50,145 nucleotides of DNA from Ectobacillus ponti. GTDB taxonomy: Bacteria; Bacillota; Bacilli; Bacillales; Bacillaceae_G. Below the pieces are notes generated by a model. It had not been told where the DNA came from. It ran no database searches and was given only the letters and a program-made list of their open reading frames with translations. The stretch spans positions 1-50,145 of the forward strand of contig NZ_JANCLT010000020.1 of NCBI RefSeq assembly GCF_024294785.1. Reading direction: 5' to 3'. Shown here in pieces: positions 29,109 to 40,267 of the stretch (positions are counted from its first letter, which is position 1; each line of letters opens with the position of its first letter). The translations under genes and the position numbers were made by a program.

Positions 29109-30062
29109 TCAATCAAACAGTGTGCTTACAGATACTTCTTCGTATACACGGATAATTGCTTCTCCCATGAGGGCAGCAACAGACAATTCTCTAATCTTGC
29201 TGATTTTCTTTTCCTCCGGCAAGGTAATGGAGTTTGTGACAACCAGCTCTTTAATATTGGAGTTCTGGATGCGCTCAATGGCCGGCCCGGACAGAACCGG
29301 ATGTGTACAGCACGCATACACTTCAGCTGCCCCATTTTCAATCAGGGCATTTGCTGCCAGCGTAATAGTTCCAGCAGTATCAATGATATCGTCGATCAGG
29401 ATGGCTGTCTTGCCTTCGATGTTACCGACAATGTTCATTACCTCAGCCACGTTCGGACGCGGACGGCGCTTATCAATGATCGCAATCGGTGCCTTCAGGC
29501 GGTCTGCCATCTTTCTTGCGCGTGTTACGCCGCCGTGGTCCGGAGACACGATTACGATATCCTTCAATTCCTTCTGCTTGAAGTAGTCCGCCAAGATTGG
29601 CACTCCCATCAGATGGTCGATTGGAATATCGAAGAAGCCTTGAATTTGCGGAGCGTGGAGGTCCAGTGTGATTACACGGGTTGCGCCGGCAGTTTCAAGC
29701 AGGTTCGCAAACAGCTTTGCTGTGATTGGCTCACGCGCACGCGCTTTGCGGTCCTGGCGCGCATAGCCATAGTAAGGAATGACGATATTCACGGTCTTGG
29801 CGGAAGCACGCTTCAATGCGTCAATCATAATCAGCAGCTCCATGATATGCTCATTTACCGGATAGCTTGTAGATTGAATCACATATACTTCACATCCGCG
29901 GATGCTCTCTTCAATATTGATTTGGATTTCACCATCGCTAAAGCGCGTAACAGAACATTTTCCCAGTTCTACACCAATATGCTTGGCAATTTCTTCTGCC
30001 AAAGGCGTATTGGAATTTAACGAAAAGAGCTTCAGATTAGAATTTTGATATTGATATGGCAT
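29109..30062 (-). CDS. prs: ribose-phosphate pyrophosphokinase
   Basis: Makes PRPP, used for purines, pyrimidines, His, Trp and NAD. The 317-residue class I enzyme shows FSDGEIQI (about 38), the catalytic flexible-loop start [10 protein letters not shown] (about 102), [22 protein letters not shown], and the PRPP loop [12 protein letters not shown] (about 221). It follows glmU by 18 nt, so the two are one operon, as in B. subtilis gcaD-prs. Confidence 0.98.
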   Translation of the reverse strand: MPYQYQNSNLKLFSLNSNTPLAEEIAKHIGVELGKCSVTRFSDGEIQINIEESIRGCEVYVIQSTSYPVNEHIMELLIMIDALKRASAKTVNIVIPYYGYARQDRKARAREPITAKLFANLLETAGATRVITLDLHAPQIQGFFDIPIDHLMGVPILADYFKQKELKDIVIVSPDHGGVTRARKMADRLKAPIAIIDKRRPRPNVAEVMNIVGNIEGKTAILIDDIIDTAGTITLAANALIENGAAEVYACCTHPVLSGPAIERIQNSNIKELVVTNSITLPEEKKISKIRELSVAALMGEAIIRVYEEVSVSTLFD

Positions 30063-30080
30063 CTAGATAAGTCCTCCACA

Positions 30081-31460
30081 TTATGAATTTTTCTTGTTCA
30101 TCATATTCTCGACGTAGTTCTCTTTTGTCGTCTGTCTGGCGCGGGCAATAGACAAAGCATTTGCCGGCACGTCCTCAGTGATCGTAGACCCGGCCGCCAC
30201 ATAAGCGCCTTCGCCTACCTTGACCGGTGCAACCAAGTTGGAGTTACAGCCGATGAAGGCACCGTCTTCTACAATTGTTTTGAACTTATTCTTGCCATCA
30301 TAGTTCACCGTAATGGAGCCGCAGCCCAAATTCACCTTTGCCCCGATTTCCGCATCGCCGACATAGCTGAGATGGGAGGCCTTGCTGCCATTGCCGAATA
30401 CAGATTTCTTAATTTCCACGAAGTTGCCGACACGGACTTCATTGCCCAGCACAGAATCCGGGCGGATATGGGCGAATGGGCCAACAGCCGCATCGTCGCC
30501 AATTGTGCTGTCATGTACAGTGGACTGGCGGATGACTGTCTTGCTGCCAATTTCACTATCCTTTATCACCGTATGAGGGCCGATCACACAGTCAGATCCG
30601 ATTGTGACTGCCCCCTCCAGCATGGTGCCTGGATAAATGACAGTATCGCTTCCAATCACAGCATCAGCAGAAATGTATGTGTTTTCCGGATCAACGATTG
30701 TTACTCCGTTCACCATATGCTTACGGTTAATCCGTTTTTTCATGATTGCTTCCGCTTGTGACAGGGCTACCCTGTCATTTACACCCAAAGTCTCTTCGAA
30801 CTGGGCTGTCTGATAGCCGGAAACGATATGGCCTTCCTTCTTCAAAATTTCAATCACATCCGGAAGGTAGTATTCTCCCTGCACATTATCATTTGAAACC
30901 TTCTGCAGAGAAGCAAACAGCGCCTTGTTATCAAAGCAGTAGGTGCCTGTATTAATTTCCCGGATCTGACGCTCCTGCTCGCTTGCATCTTTATGTTCGA
31001 CAATTTTCGCAACGTGTCCCTCACTATCGCGAACAATGCGTCCATAGCCTGTCGGATCTTCAATGCGTCCAGTTAATACAGTCGCTTTTGCTCCTGTTGC
31101 TTCGTGGTGCTCCAGCAGGGCTGCCATTGTTTCCGTTGTAATCAGCGGTGTATCCCCGCAAATGACCAGCGTTGTGCCTTCCTGCTGCGCCAGCAGGTCT
31201 GCTGCCTGCGCGACGGCATGGGCTGTTCCAAGCTGCTCTGCCTGCAGTGCGAACTCACTTTGCTCTCCCAATTGCTGCTTAACCAAATCAGCACCGTGGC
31301 CGACAATTGTGACAATCTGTTCCAGTCCGAGCCGGGACACCTGGTCCACCACATGCTGTACCATCGGTTTTCCGCATACAGGATGAAGTACCTTATACAG
31401 CTTAGACTTCATTCTGGTTCCTTGCCCTGCTGCCAAGATTACAGCAAATCGTTTCGACAT
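30081..31460 (-). CDS. glmU: bifunctional GlcNAc-1-P uridyltransferase / GlcN-1-P acetyltransferase
   Basis: Makes UDP-GlcNAc for peptidoglycan and teichoic acids. The 459-residue product has the N-terminal uridyltransferase ([16 protein letters not shown] at 6-21, GDTPLI near 103). The C-terminal left-handed beta-helix has hexapeptide repeats (about 250-440, with [11 protein letters not shown] and [13 protein letters not shown]). GGAGGG precedes the ATG at 31460. A sigma-A promoter lies about 40 bp upstream, and the upstream intergenic region is long. Confidence 0.97.
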   Translation of the reverse strand: MSKRFAVILAAGQGTRMKSKLYKVLHPVCGKPMVQHVVDQVSRLGLEQIVTIVGHGADLVKQQLGEQSEFALQAEQLGTAHAVAQAADLLAQQEGTTLVICGDTPLITTETMAALLEHHEATGAKATVLTGRIEDPTGYGRIVRDSEGHVAKIVEHKDASEQERQIREINTGTYCFDNKALFASLQKVSNDNVQGEYYLPDVIEILKKEGHIVSGYQTAQFEETLGVNDRVALSQAEAIMKKRINRKHMVNGVTIVDPENTYISADAVIGSDTVIYPGTMLEGAVTIGSDCVIGPHTVIKDSEIGSKTVIRQSTVHDSTIGDDAAVGPFAHIRPDSVLGNEVRVGNFVEIKKSVFGNGSKASHLSYVGDAEIGAKVNLGCGSITVNYDGKNKFKTIVEDGAFIGCNSNLVAPVKVGEGAYVAAGSTITEDVPANALSIARARQTTKENYVENMMNKKNS

Positions 31461-31496
31461 ATGAACCCTCCATCGTAACCTATTTATCCATTAAGA

Positions 31497-31525
31497 ATAT
31501 TATCGCAAATCGTAGCTTGATTCAA
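31497..31525 (-). promoter_or_regulatory. glmU-prs promoter (sigma-A)
   Basis: Minus strand TTGAAT (31520-31525), 17-bp spacer, TAATAT (31497-31502), about 37 bp before glmU. Confidence 0.6.
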
Positions 31526-31773
31526 GGAAATGACATACACTTAAATTTTACCATAGTCTTCCCCTTGATTTATATGGATTCTGCTAACTTTTCTTTACTA
31601 AGTATAGACTTTCTCTCTTCCTGCTTATATGTATGGGAGCATTTGCCGCACAGTCTGTCTCTTCATGTCATTATATCTTGTCTGAATGGATGGAAAGCGG
31701 CATTTTTCTCCTTTAAGGAATAGGGGATGCACTTCTTTATTATGCGCCTGGATACGCCCCCTCATTACAAAGC
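31526..31773. other. intergenic stretch between glmU promoter and spoVG terminator
   Basis: No gene of normal size is visible. On the minus strand there is a TATAAT (31670-31675) without a good -35. There is also a 10-codon ORF ending in it, which follows AAAGGAG and begins ATGCCGCTTTCC. Further -10-like boxes (TATACT, TGG-TAAAAT) lie closer to glmU. The stretch could be a long glmU leader with extra promoters. Nothing here is firm. Confidence 0.35.
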
Positions 31774-31826
31774 AAAAAAGAAGAGCTTCTCCCAAGAACG
31801 CTGCAGGCTCTTGAGGAAGCTCTTCT
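31774..31826 (-). terminator. spoVG terminator
   Basis: AGAAGAGCTTC (31779-31789) pairs with GAAGCTCTTCT (31816-31826). Additional pairing occurs inside (CAAGA with TCTTG), and T5 follows on the minus strand. A long, strong hairpin 12 nt after the spoVG stop. Confidence 0.88.
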
Positions 31827-31837
31827 CGTACGTATTT

Positions 31838-32131
31838 TTAGGAAGCGCCGGCTTCCTCAAATTCTACTTCTTCGATTTCACCTAAACGGTGATATTCTGC
31901 CAAAACAGCATCCTGAATTTTCCCGCGTGTGCCGGAATTGATTGGATGCGCGATGTCACGGAACTCCCCGTCTGGTGTGCGCTTGCTTGGCATGGCAACA
32001 AACAAGCCGTTATTGCCGTCGATCACCCGGATATCATGAACAACAAACTCATGATCCAATGTGATGGAGGCAATCGCTCTCATGCGGCCTTCTGTGTTAA
32101 CGCGGCGTAATCTTACGTCAGTCACTTCCAT
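31838..32131 (-). CDS. spoVG: septation/regulatory protein SpoVG
   Basis: A 97-residue protein conserved in Firmicutes. It binds nucleic acid and affects septation and many regulated genes. The sequence [17 protein letters not shown], then [21 protein letters not shown] and FRDIAHPI, is diagnostic. The C-terminus is acidic ([11 protein letters not shown]). A clear sigma-H promoter precedes it, and in B. subtilis the same region is bound by AbrB, whose gene is also in this window. Confidence 0.98.
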   Translation of the reverse strand: MEVTDVRLRRVNTEGRMRAIASITLDHEFVVHDIRVIDGNNGLFVAMPSKRTPDGEFRDIAHPINSGTRGKIQDAVLAEYHRLGEIEEVEFEEAGAS

Positions 32132-32173
32132 CTGTGTTCACCACCTTTTTCCTATTCAGCGATATACTGTTAT

Positions 32174-32202
32174 AAATTCGCTGGGAATCCGCTTTCTCCT
32201 TC
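32174..32202 (-). promoter_or_regulatory. spoVG promoter (sigma-H)
   Basis: Minus strand GAAGGAGAA (32194-32202), 11-bp spacer, AGCGAATTT (32174-32182), an excellent match to the sigma-H pattern RNAGGAWWW-N11/12-RNNGAATWW. The AT-rich DNA upstream (32205-32230) is where AbrB binds in B. subtilis. Confidence 0.82.
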
Positions 32203-32258
32203 ATTTTCAAAAACTTTTTCTGTTAAAAATTTCTTGAGAAAGCACAGGGAACATACTG

Positions 32259-32642
32259 TTACAGACTGTCTGCCACAAGAGCCACAACCTCAATTTCGAC
32301 TGCTGCATCCTTTGGCAGCTTGGCTGCCTGCACACAGGAGCGCGCCGGTTTATGAGTGTTGAAATACTGGCCGTACACTGCGTTGAACGCATCAAAATCA
32401 TTCATATCCTTCAGGAACACCGTTGTTTTCACGACAGTTTCCAGAGACGCACCCGCAGCCTCCAGAACAGCCTGCAGATTGCGGAATACTTGGTGGGTCT
32501 GCTCCTGGACATCTCCTGTCACCAGCTGTCCTTCTGCTGTCAGCGGGATTTGTCCGGAGCTGTAGAACATACCATTGACGATAATGCCTTGGGAGTATGG
32601 GCCGATTGCCTGTGGTGCTTGATTCGTATGTACAACTTTCAT
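32259..32642 (-). CDS. ridA: RidA family 2-iminobutanoate deaminase (YabJ)
   Basis: Hydrolyses reactive enamine/imine intermediates from PLP enzymes. The 127-residue product shows [12 protein letters not shown] at the N-terminus, the pocket arginine in [21 protein letters not shown], and Glu near the end. Length is typical. The ATG at 32642 follows AAGGGAAG. It is downstream of purR, as in B. subtilis, but a hairpin between them may limit read-through. Confidence 0.96.
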   Translation of the reverse strand: MKVVHTNQAPQAIGPYSQGIIVNGMFYSSGQIPLTAEGQLVTGDVQEQTHQVFRNLQAVLEAAGASLETVVKTTVFLKDMNDFDAFNAVYGQYFNTHKPARSCVQAAKLPKDAAVEIEVVALVADSL

Positions 32643-32670
32643 GTTCTTTCTTCCCTTCTTGTTGTGATAT

Positions 32671-32699
32671 AAAAAAAGACAAAGCATGCATGCTTTATC
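32671..32699 (-). terminator. hairpin between purR and ridA
   Basis: AAAGCATGCATGCTTT (32681-32696) is self-complementary and is followed on the minus strand by GTC and T7. It probably forms a partial terminator inside the purR-ridA operon. Confidence 0.6.
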
Positions 32700-32710
32700 T
32701 TTTCCTTTTC

Positions 32711-33568
32711 TTAGAATGAATTCTCTTCTACAATTGCTTCTTCCTGCAAAATCGGGAGAGAATAGTTGCCCGTCTCGACTTGAATCCGCTTCTCTTTCAC
32801 ATCTACACCGGACAATCGGACCAAGGATACATAATCCTCTACAAGACGCTCTTCAATATTCTCATCCTCAACCAACACGCCAATTCCCGCTACATGGGCG
32901 CGGAATTCCTCAGCCATGTTGATCATGCCCTGCACTGTTCCGCCGGCCTTCATAAAGTCATCAATAATCAGGATATTGGAGCCTTCCCGCAGACTTCGCT
33001 TGGCCAATGTCATCGTCTGGATCCGTTTGGTGGACCCGGATACATAGTTAATGCTGACCGTAGGCCCCTCTGTCACCCGGCTGTCCTTGCGCGCAATCAC
33101 AACAGGAACGTCGAGGTAATTCGCGACAGCATAAGCAAGCGGAATGCCTTTCGTGGCAACGGTCATCACCACATCGATCTCTTTCTGGGCGAAGATCGCG
33201 GCGAATAAACGTCCTGCGCCATTGATGTAATGCGGGTTACTCAGTAAGTCTGTCATATACAGATAGCCGCCCGGCAAAAGACGGTCAGGGCTTTCAAGCA
33301 TATGACATATTTCTCCGATGACTTCATCCGCTTCGGGCTTGCTCATAAACGGAATGTACTTCACTCCTCCTGCTGCTCCTGGTACGGTCTGCAACGTGCC
33401 GACGCCCTGCTGTTCAAACGTTTGCTTGATAATGACCAAGTCCTCACTGATGGAGGACTTGGCTGACTGATACCGTTCAGCGAAGAAAGTGAGAGAAACG
33501 AGCCGACGAGGATTTTGCAATAGGTAGTAAGTCATATCAACCAGTCTGGTGCTCCGTCTTATCTTCAC
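32711..33568 (-). CDS. purR: purine operon repressor PurR
   Basis: Represses purine genes; PRPP lowers its DNA binding. The 285-residue product has an N-terminal winged helix (about 1-75; [23 protein letters not shown]) and a PRTase-fold domain with PRPP motif [13 protein letters not shown] (about 200-212). The catalytic-type activity is lost in this family. The start is GTG at 33568 with AGGGGTG upstream. I do not find a clear PurBox pair (AWWWCCGAACWWT) upstream, so autoregulation is not shown by the sequence. Confidence 0.96.
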   Translation of the reverse strand: MKIRRSTRLVDMTYYLLQNPRRLVSLTFFAERYQSAKSSISEDLVIIKQTFEQQGVGTLQTVPGAAGGVKYIPFMSKPEADEVIGEICHMLESPDRLLPGGYLYMTDLLSNPHYINGAGRLFAAIFAQKEIDVVMTVATKGIPLAYAVANYLDVPVVIARKDSRVTEGPTVSINYVSGSTKRIQTMTLAKRSLREGSNILIIDDFMKAGGTVQGMINMAEEFRAHVAGIGVLVEDENIEERLVEDYVSLVRLSGVDVKEKRIQVETGNYSLPILQEEAIVEENSF

Positions 33569-33602
33569 ACTCTCACCCCTAAATCACGAATATTCTAACT
33601 GA

Positions 33603-33631
33603 ATCATATCTTATCATACGGCTTTATTCAA
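33603..33631 (-). promoter_or_regulatory. purR promoter (sigma-A)
   Basis: Minus strand TTGAAT (33626-33631), 17-bp spacer, TATGAT (33603-33608). The -35 overlaps the ispE stop codon. Confidence 0.6.
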
Positions 33632-34493
33632 GCCTTTCTCGTTCCCCCAGCAGACGGACTGCATATACCTGTTCACAGAATCCCTTCAGGCCATTGTAAA
33701 TTCGCTGCATTCTGGAATCATAATGAACCAGCCCGAATACAGTCGGCCCGCTCCCGCTCATCAGCACGGCGTCCGCGCCAAACCGCTTCATCTGCTCTTT
33801 AATATGCTCGACCTCCGGGTGCATCCGGAAGGTCACACTTTCCAGCACATTTCCGACATGGTCACAAATTCCCTTGTAATCCTTGTTGGAGATGCAATCC
33901 ACCATCTGGTCCACGTCCGGATGCTCCACACGGTCCAAACGAAGATTCCGATATACATCTGCCGTAGATACACCAATCTTCGGCTTTGCCAGGATGACCC
34001 AGCAAGGAGGTGGAGCCGGAATGTGCTCAATCTTCTCGCCGCGCCCTGTCGCAATGGCTGTGCCTCCATAGACACAGAAGGAAACGTCCGATCCAATTTC
34101 AGCCCCAATTTCCGCAAGCTCCTCGATTCGCAATCCCAGCTTCCACAGCTTGTTCAACCCGCGCAAGGTAGCTGCCGCATCACTGCTGCCTCCTGCCAGG
34201 CCCGCCGCGACCGGGATGGTTTTCTCGATGGCAATGGAAACACCCTTTCGGATGCCAAACCGCTCCTTTAACAGTTTTGCTGCTTGATAAGCCAGGTTCC
34301 GCTGGTCATCAGGAACATACCGGTTATGGGAAATGATCTCGATGCGGTCCTCTTCCAGCTCTGTCAGCTCCAGATGGTCGGCCAAGTCAATGGTTGTCAT
34401 GATCATGCGCACCTCATGATAGCCGTCCTTCCGTTTCCCCAACACGTCCAGGGATAAGTTAATTTTTGCCGGTGCTTTTACTAGCAGCTTCAA
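33624..34493 (-). CDS. ispE: 4-diphosphocytidyl-2-C-methyl-D-erythritol kinase
   Basis: ATP-dependent step of the non-mevalonate isoprenoid pathway. The 289-residue GHMP kinase shows [16 protein letters not shown] at the start, the ATP loop [19 protein letters not shown] (about 96-114) and motif 3 [13 protein letters not shown] chose the TTG at 34493 ([11 protein letters not shown]): it follows AGGTG and gives the family length. A GTG three codons earlier is less likely. Confidence 0.96.
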   Translation of the reverse strand: MKLLVKAPAKINLSLDVLGKRKDGYHEVRMIMTTIDLADHLELTELEEDRIEIISHNRYVPDDQRNLAYQAAKLLKERFGIRKGVSIAIEKTIPVAAGLAGGSSDAAATLRGLNKLWKLGLRIEELAEIGAEIGSDVSFCVYGGTAIATGRGEKIEHIPAPPPCWVILAKPKIGVSTADVYRNLRLDRVEHPDVDQMVDCISNKDYKGICDHVGNVLESVTFRMHPEVEHIKEQMKRFGADAVLMSGSGPTVFGLVHYDSRMQRIYNGLKGFCEQVYAVRLLGERERLE

Positions 34494-34599
34494 TCTCTTC
34501 ACCTACTCTATGTACTCAATCTATTACCGTCTATTGTACCATAAAATGACTCTGGCGCGATGTTGGCACAGATACAATCATTATACGGGAAATGATGTA

Positions 34600-34655
34600 A
34601 AAAAGGAAAAAGGGGCAGACCGCGGAAGACAAGAAATGTCCCCCTGGTCAGCCCC
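34600..34655 (-). terminator. sspF terminator
   Basis: GGGGC-A-GACC (34612-34621) pairs with GGTC-A-GCCCC (34646-34655), apart from the central mismatch. An inner GACA/TGTC stem is also present. A run rich in T follows on the minus strand (34600-34611). Confidence 0.75.
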
Positions 34656-34670
34656 CGCTGCAGCCGAAAG

Positions 34671-34853
34671 TTAGTATTGTTTTTGCTGTGCCAATCGCTG
34701 TTCCGCAATTTCAATGGCACGCTTCACCATGTTTCCCGCATCTTTCGCTCGAATACCGCCCCATCCTTCACGCTCTACAACATCATAGAAGCCAAGTTCT
34801 TTCGCCAGTTCTTCTTTAAATTGCTGTGACATGATGCCTCTTCTTCTGCTCAA
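34671..34853 (-). CDS. sspF: small acid-soluble spore protein family, SspF type
   Basis: A 60-residue forespore protein of the alpha/beta SASP relatives, expected to coat spore [23 protein letters not shown] is followed by the conserved [20 protein letters not shown] chose the TTG at 34853 because AGGAGG is 9 nt upstream and the product then matches the family length. It is a single gene with a sigma-G-like -10 and its own terminator. Confidence 0.95.
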   Translation of the reverse strand: MSRRRGIMSQQFKEELAKELGFYDVVEREGWGGIRAKDAGNMVKRAIEIAEQRLAQQKQY

Positions 34854-34886
34854 TGCCAGGAACCTCCTTTTTAGCTGCAGCATCCT

Positions 34887-34893
34887 TAGTATG
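34887..34893 (-). promoter_or_regulatory. sspF promoter -10 (sigma-G)
   Basis: Minus strand CATACTA, the sigma-G -10 consensus, about 34 bp before sspF. Upstream there is only a loose -35 (GATATA at 18 bp). Confidence 0.5.
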
Positions 34894-34944
34894 TAGTACG
34901 GAAAACTCATTTATATCAGGGAATATGTAGCAATCTCTTACAGG

Positions 34945-35214
34945 TTATTGTCCGCCCCAGGCGATATCCCCGTTTTGCTCATCAAAGAAGGTCAGCTCTA
35001 CTGTTTCTGTCAAAATATCTGCGTAGCTGTATGAGACACGCTGAAATGTGCTTTCCTGCTGGTCAAGCTGTACAACGAACACGGATGGATATGTCTCCGC
35101 CAGAAAGCCGGAGCGCTCTATTGTTTTCCTCCTGCCGCTGTTTGCTTTCAGCATCAGGCGTTTTCCAAGCTGATTATCCAATTCACTCTTAATTTCAGTT
35201 AAACGCTTTGCCAT
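34945..35214 (-). CDS. veg: Veg protein
   Basis: An 89-residue conserved Firmicutes protein; in B. subtilis very strongly expressed and reported to promote biofilm formation through SinR. The core [20 protein letters not shown] and [16 protein letters not shown] is diagnostic. The ATG at 35214 follows GAGGTG. The very strong promoter known from B. subtilis veg is not obvious here: a TAATAT is present about 50 bp upstream without a good -35. Confidence 0.95.
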   Translation of the reverse strand: MAKRLTEIKSELDNQLGKRLMLKANSGRRKTIERSGFLAETYPSVFVVQLDQQESTFQRVSYSYADILTETVELTFFDEQNGDIAWGGQ

Positions 35215-35336
35215 TGTTTGCCGCACCTCGCTGTCCTAGTTTCAAAATCGACAAGCTTTGCCCATATTAGACCCAAACCTACATCATTAGTCTGTACGGT
35301 TTTCCGTATTTTTATCCGATTTTGTCTCATTCATAC

Positions 35337-35381
35337 AAAAAGGCTGACCCGTGAAGTGCATGTTGCCCTTTACGAGTCAGC
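35337..35381 (-). terminator. yabG terminator
   Basis: GCTGACCCGT (35343-35352) pairs with ACGAGTCAGC (35372-35381) over 10 bp with one G-U pair. T5 follows on the minus strand. It begins 6 nt after the yabG stop. Confidence 0.8.
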
Positions 35382-35387
35382 TCCTTG

Positions 35388-36263
35388 TCAGTCTTCATAG
35401 TATTGAAATGGCAGCCCGGTACGTAAAATTCCTTTCGTTTCAATGCCGCCAAGCCCCCGTTCTCCTGTAATGGTATTGCGGACAACATCCCACACATTCA
35501 CCCGCTCCATAAAGGACGTGAAGCTGATTTTCGCGACTACATACACCGGATCCAATGCATGGATATTAATGCGTGACGGCGAGCTGGCAAAATTGGCTCC
35601 GGCCCGAATCAGGGCTTCGAAATGGGATTGGCAGGCTCCCGCAAAAATTACAAGCTGATCCAAGGACGGGTACAGCTTGCGTGCTTCCCGCACAGCCTGG
35701 ATGAAGTGGCGCGAGTTGCGATAGGCCTTCAGGTCATCCACTTTCCCTTTTGTGCGGGTATAGGAATCATGTCCGGTAATAACAAGAATATCCGGACGAT
35801 ACAGGCTGAGCAGCTCCGCCACCTTTTCCGGCATCTCTGTTTCCTTGCAATGCACCCCTTGCACAGGCACCCCGATGCGTTCATACAGGTCCAGACATTT
35901 CTTTAAGTACAGGGGATCTCCATCCAGATGCAGCACCTTGCCGGGCATTTGGAAATAGTTCACATCTGTCGCATATCCACCAGAGGTATAGTAATCAGTC
36001 CGCTGCCGGATCAGATGATAGTCCTGCTGAAACAGCCGGTATGTCTTTTCTAATTTATCCCGTTCCTGCTTGGTCCGACTTGTATATTCACGCTGGTCTA
36101 CGACAACCAGGTCACTCACAGGAGCATCGGCAACAAGGCGGAATTCTTCACCGGATAAGATGGCAATCCGCCCGTTGCCTTCTTCTTTCATTTCTGTCAC
36201 ACGAAACAGAAGGTCGCGTTTATAGGACTTCCTTTCCACTAAAGCTCCAACTTTTACTTCCAT
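35388..36263 (-). CDS. yabG: sporulation-specific protease YabG
   Basis: Mother-cell cysteine protease that trims spore coat proteins so that they can be cross-linked. The 291-residue product shows VITGHDSYTRTKG with the likely catalytic histidine and FAGACQSHFEALIRAGANFA with the catalytic cysteine. The conserved end is ITGERGLGGIETKGILRTG. The frame begins ATG-ATG; I chose the second at 36263 because GGAGG is then 7 nt away. A sigma-K promoter lies upstream. Confidence 0.94.
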   Translation of the reverse strand: MEVKVGALVERKSYKRDLLFRVTEMKEEGNGRIAILSGEEFRLVADAPVSDLVVVDQREYTSRTKQERDKLEKTYRLFQQDYHLIRQRTDYYTSGGYATDVNYFQMPGKVLHLDGDPLYLKKCLDLYERIGVPVQGVHCKETEMPEKVAELLSLYRPDILVITGHDSYTRTKGKVDDLKAYRNSRHFIQAVREARKLYPSLDQLVIFAGACQSHFEALIRAGANFASSPSRINIHALDPVYVVAKISFTSFMERVNVWDVVRNTITGERGLGGIETKGILRTGLPFQYYED

Positions 36264-36315
36264 CATCCTACCTCCAAGCTCATATGTGAACAGGGCTTTG
36301 CTTTTTATCTGTATT

Positions 36316-36344
36316 TAACGTATGAGGGAGGGACGGAAAGAGTG
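36316..36344 (-). promoter_or_regulatory. yabG promoter (sigma-K)
   Basis: Minus strand CAC (36342-36344), 17-bp spacer, CATACGTTA (36316-36324), matching the sigma-K pattern AC-N16/17-CATANNNTA. It agrees with late mother-cell expression of yabG. Confidence 0.6.
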
Positions 36345-36352
36345 ACAAACAG

Positions 36353-37807
<1,455 letters not shown>

Positions 37808-37915
37808 GTGTTCCTCCACGCGAAAATCCATCTCTCCTACTGTATCAAAAAGACAGTGTGCATTTCTATATATTATTTACAGCTCTTTTGGAATTTAGAA
37901 AAGAACGGTGCCAAA

Positions 37916-37964
37916 TAAAAAAACGATTCTCCGAAAAGAAGCAGATGCTCCTTTCCAAAGAACC
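37916..37964 (-). terminator. yabE terminator
   Basis: A long stem of up to 19 bp with several G-U pairs (GATTCTCCGAAAAGAAGCA at 37925-37943 with the segment ending at 37964). The loop is short, and GTTTTTTT follows on the minus strand. It lies 12 nt after the yabE stop. Confidence 0.8.
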
Positions 37965-37975
37965 GCAGGGCCTTC

Positions 37976-39181
37976 TTATCCTAAAATTCGAATTTTAACC
38001 CGCTTCCGCCCCCAGGCAGATGCTTGTGCTTCTGTAGGCATCAGCACATCAATCCGATACCCTTTGATCGCTCCACCTGTATCACCGGCAACGGCATATC
38101 CATATCCCTCTACCCATACCTTCGTACCGAGCGGGATCAAGCGCGGGTCTACAGCAATCAGCTTCATATTCGGGTTTGCCTTGTAATTATATCCGCCTGC
38201 GCTTGTGCCTTCGCAGCCGCCGCAATACGGGCTGTAGGAAGTGGCCTCCACATAAAACTCTTTGACCACATTGCCCTCGCCGCGGGAGGATAAGTCAGGC
38301 GCAGCGCTTGCCACTGCTCTTGTGCCGACAGCCACAATGCGCTCCTTGCTCTCCTTCAGCTTCACCTCTTGCTGCAGTGTGCGGGACACCTCAGCACCGT
38401 TCTCCTTCACCACTTCAAACGTTCTCTGCAGCTTTCCGGCTTCCCCTTGCTGCAGCACCTGCTGTGTGCCGGCATCCATGTTCGGATCCTGCTTCTTCAC
38501 CTCGGCAAACGGAACATCAACCTCCACCACATCGGTGACCTTTTCCACTTTTACCACAGCAACAGCAGTATCCTTCTTCACAATCGTCTCTAATGAAGGC
38601 TGCACCTTATCCAGCTCATTCAAGGCGACCTGCTGTTTCTTTAAAAGGTCAGCGACAGTAATCGAAGTTGACCAAACCTGCTGCTGTTGTCCGCCGACAG
38701 TTAAGCTGACCATAAAGGCATGCTCTACTGTGATGTTCTCTCCGCCCTTCAGCGCAGAGCCTCTGCCTGGCTTGACAACGTCATGTTCTCCCAACTGGAT
38801 ATTACGCTCTTTCAATAATTCATCTACTGTTTTGGCGGTAGAAAGGAGCTCTTGCTTCTCCCCATCTACTGTGATGGCAAAACGATCTGCCTTGTCGATC
38901 ATAATCTTCATATGATCCTTCACCTTGGCGTCTAATCCCGGTGATACCTTATCCTTGGAAACCAGCTTAATATTCTGCTTTTCCAGCAATTCCTTCACCG
39001 TATCGGCATGCGTATGGACAACCTGCTGCTTCCCCTCTACTTCAATTGTCACTTCGTCTTGCGTTCCTGCGTAAGCGGCTGTTCCTACTGAGCTTGAAAT
39101 CACCAATGCGCTTGACAGTTGTAATGCTAGTTTTTTACTCGTCCCTAACCTCGATAATAGGTTCCTCGTGGATAACATCAC
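37976..39181 (-). CDS. yabE: cell wall-binding protein YabE (DUF348-G5-3D)
   Basis: Exported cell-wall protein related to Rpf/Sps factors, with probable muralytic activity. The 401-residue product has a signal or membrane segment (LALQLSSALVISSSVGTAAYA, about 18-38) and three DUF348 repeats (about 44-98, 100-156, 158-212). A G5 domain (about 215-290) and a C-terminal 3D domain follow, with TSYSPYCGG and the conserved aspartates in GDTGGAIKGYRIDV. The frame begins GTG-ATG; the GTG at 39181 has the better distance to GGAGG. In B. subtilis an antisense RNA controls this gene; I cannot show one here. Confidence 0.92.
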   Translation of the reverse strand: MMLSTRNLLSRLGTSKKLALQLSSALVISSSVGTAAYAGTQDEVTIEVEGKQQVVHTHADTVKELLEKQNIKLVSKDKVSPGLDAKVKDHMKIMIDKADRFAITVDGEKQELLSTAKTVDELLKERNIQLGEHDVVKPGRGSALKGGENITVEHAFMVSLTVGGQQQQVWSTSITVADLLKKQQVALNELDKVQPSLETIVKKDTAVAVVKVEKVTDVVEVDVPFAEVKKQDPNMDAGTQQVLQQGEAGKLQRTFEVVKENGAEVSRTLQQEVKLKESKERIVAVGTRAVASAAPDLSSRGEGNVVKEFYVEATSYSPYCGGCEGTSAGGYNYKANPNMKLIAVDPRLIPLGTKVWVEGYGYAVAGDTGGAIKGYRIDVLMPTEAQASAWGRKRVKIRILG

Positions 39182-39268
39182 GATAGGATCCCTCCTTTTC
39201 TTCGTTGAGATAAGATTGACTAGCTATCACTTCTTCCTATCATTCTAGTAGGTGAATCACATCTGGCT

Positions 39269-39296
39269 TTTATAGGAGAAGAAGATAGTAACACAA
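39269..39296 (-). promoter_or_regulatory. possible yabE promoter
   Basis: Minus strand TTGTGT (39291-39296), 16-bp spacer, TATAAA (39269-39274), about 90 bp before yabE. Only moderately convincing. Confidence 0.35.
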
Positions 39297-39341
39297 TGAA
39301 ACAGTTTGAGAAGAACAGGACATGCCTGCTTCTTGTATGGA

Positions 39342-39371
39342 AACGGGGCCGGCTGTTATGCCAGCTCCGGT
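39342..39371 (-). terminator. weak hairpin after yabD
   Basis: GGGGCCGGC (39345-39353) pairs with GCCAGCTCC (39360-39368) with one mismatch and one G-U pair. Only three T follow on the minus strand. Probably a weak terminator. Confidence 0.35.
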
Positions 39372-39381
39372 TCTGATATGG

Positions 39382-40146
39382 TTACAGTCTAAAGAACTTC
39401 TTAGCGTTCTCGGTTGTCTGTCTGGCCACCTCTTCGTAAGAAATGCCCTTCAACGCGGCAATTTCCTCCGCCACCAGCTTCACGTAGCTCGGTTCATTCC
39501 GCTTGCCGCGGAACGGGTGCGGTGCCAAATACGGACAATCTGTTTCAATGAGAAGATGCTCAAGCGGTATCTCGGCCGCTACTTCCTTTGGCTTCTTGGC
39601 ATTCTTGAAGGTTACAGGCCCGCCCAATGAAATGAGAAAGTTCATTTCAATACATTGTCTGGCTGTTTCCACACTGCCGCCAAAGCAGTGCATAATCCCT
39701 CCAACTGCCGCCGCATCCTCTTCCCGCAAAATAGTGACAATATCGTTGGTTGCTTCACGATTATGTATGATGATGGGGAGGTTCACTTTCTTAGCTAGTC
39801 GAATCTGTTTGCGGAATACTTCCTGCTGCACATCCTTCGGTGATTTGTCCCAGTAATAATCGAGTCCCATTTCACCAAGTGCGACAACCTTAGGATGAGA
39901 AGATAGTTCTTCGAGCCATTGCAGATGCTCATCCTTCATGTCAATCGCATCCACTGGATGCCAGCCTACCGCAGCATAGATGCAGTCATAGGCTTCCGCC
40001 AGCTCCAGCGCTTTTGGAATGGTCACCTCATCAAAGCCCACCACCACGATGTACTCGACTCCGGCTTCCTTTGCCCGCTGAATGGCTTCTGCTGCATCCT
40101 CTTGAAATTGCTCCGCATTTAAATGTGCGTGTGTATCAAATAACAT
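39382..40146 (-). CDS. yabD: TatD family metal-dependent hydrolase YabD
   Basis: A 254-residue TIM-barrel hydrolase of the TatD family (DNase or D-aminoacyl-tRNA-type activities are reported for relatives). Metal ligands are visible: FDTHAHLN at the start, ALGEMGLDYY (Glu), IIHNREA, MHCFGG, and LIETDCPYLAPHP. It lies between metG and yabE, as in B. subtilis. The true substrate cannot be read from the sequence. Confidence 0.95.
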   Translation of the reverse strand: MLFDTHAHLNAEQFQEDAAEAIQRAKEAGVEYIVVVGFDEVTIPKALELAEAYDCIYAAVGWHPVDAIDMKDEHLQWLEELSSHPKVVALGEMGLDYYWDKSPKDVQQEVFRKQIRLAKKVNLPIIIHNREATNDIVTILREEDAAAVGGIMHCFGGSVETARQCIEMNFLISLGGPVTFKNAKKPKEVAAEIPLEHLLIETDCPYLAPHPFRGKRNEPSYVKLVAEEIAALKGISYEEVARQTTENAKKFFRL

Positions 40147-40267
40147 CTGCTATAACCCCTCTACTTTGTTTCAGTCTAACATAACCAAAAATTACTTTCC
40201 TAACAGCAAAATAACAACTACATTACAGTTCTGCTACAAAAAATGGTAGACAAGGTATATTTTCGAC

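Noticed and set aside
35296-35320. Terminator TACGG-TTTT-CCGTA-TTTTT on the plus strand upstream of veg
   Set aside because: The stem is only 5 bp and there is no plus-strand gene before it; probably chance in AT-rich DNA.
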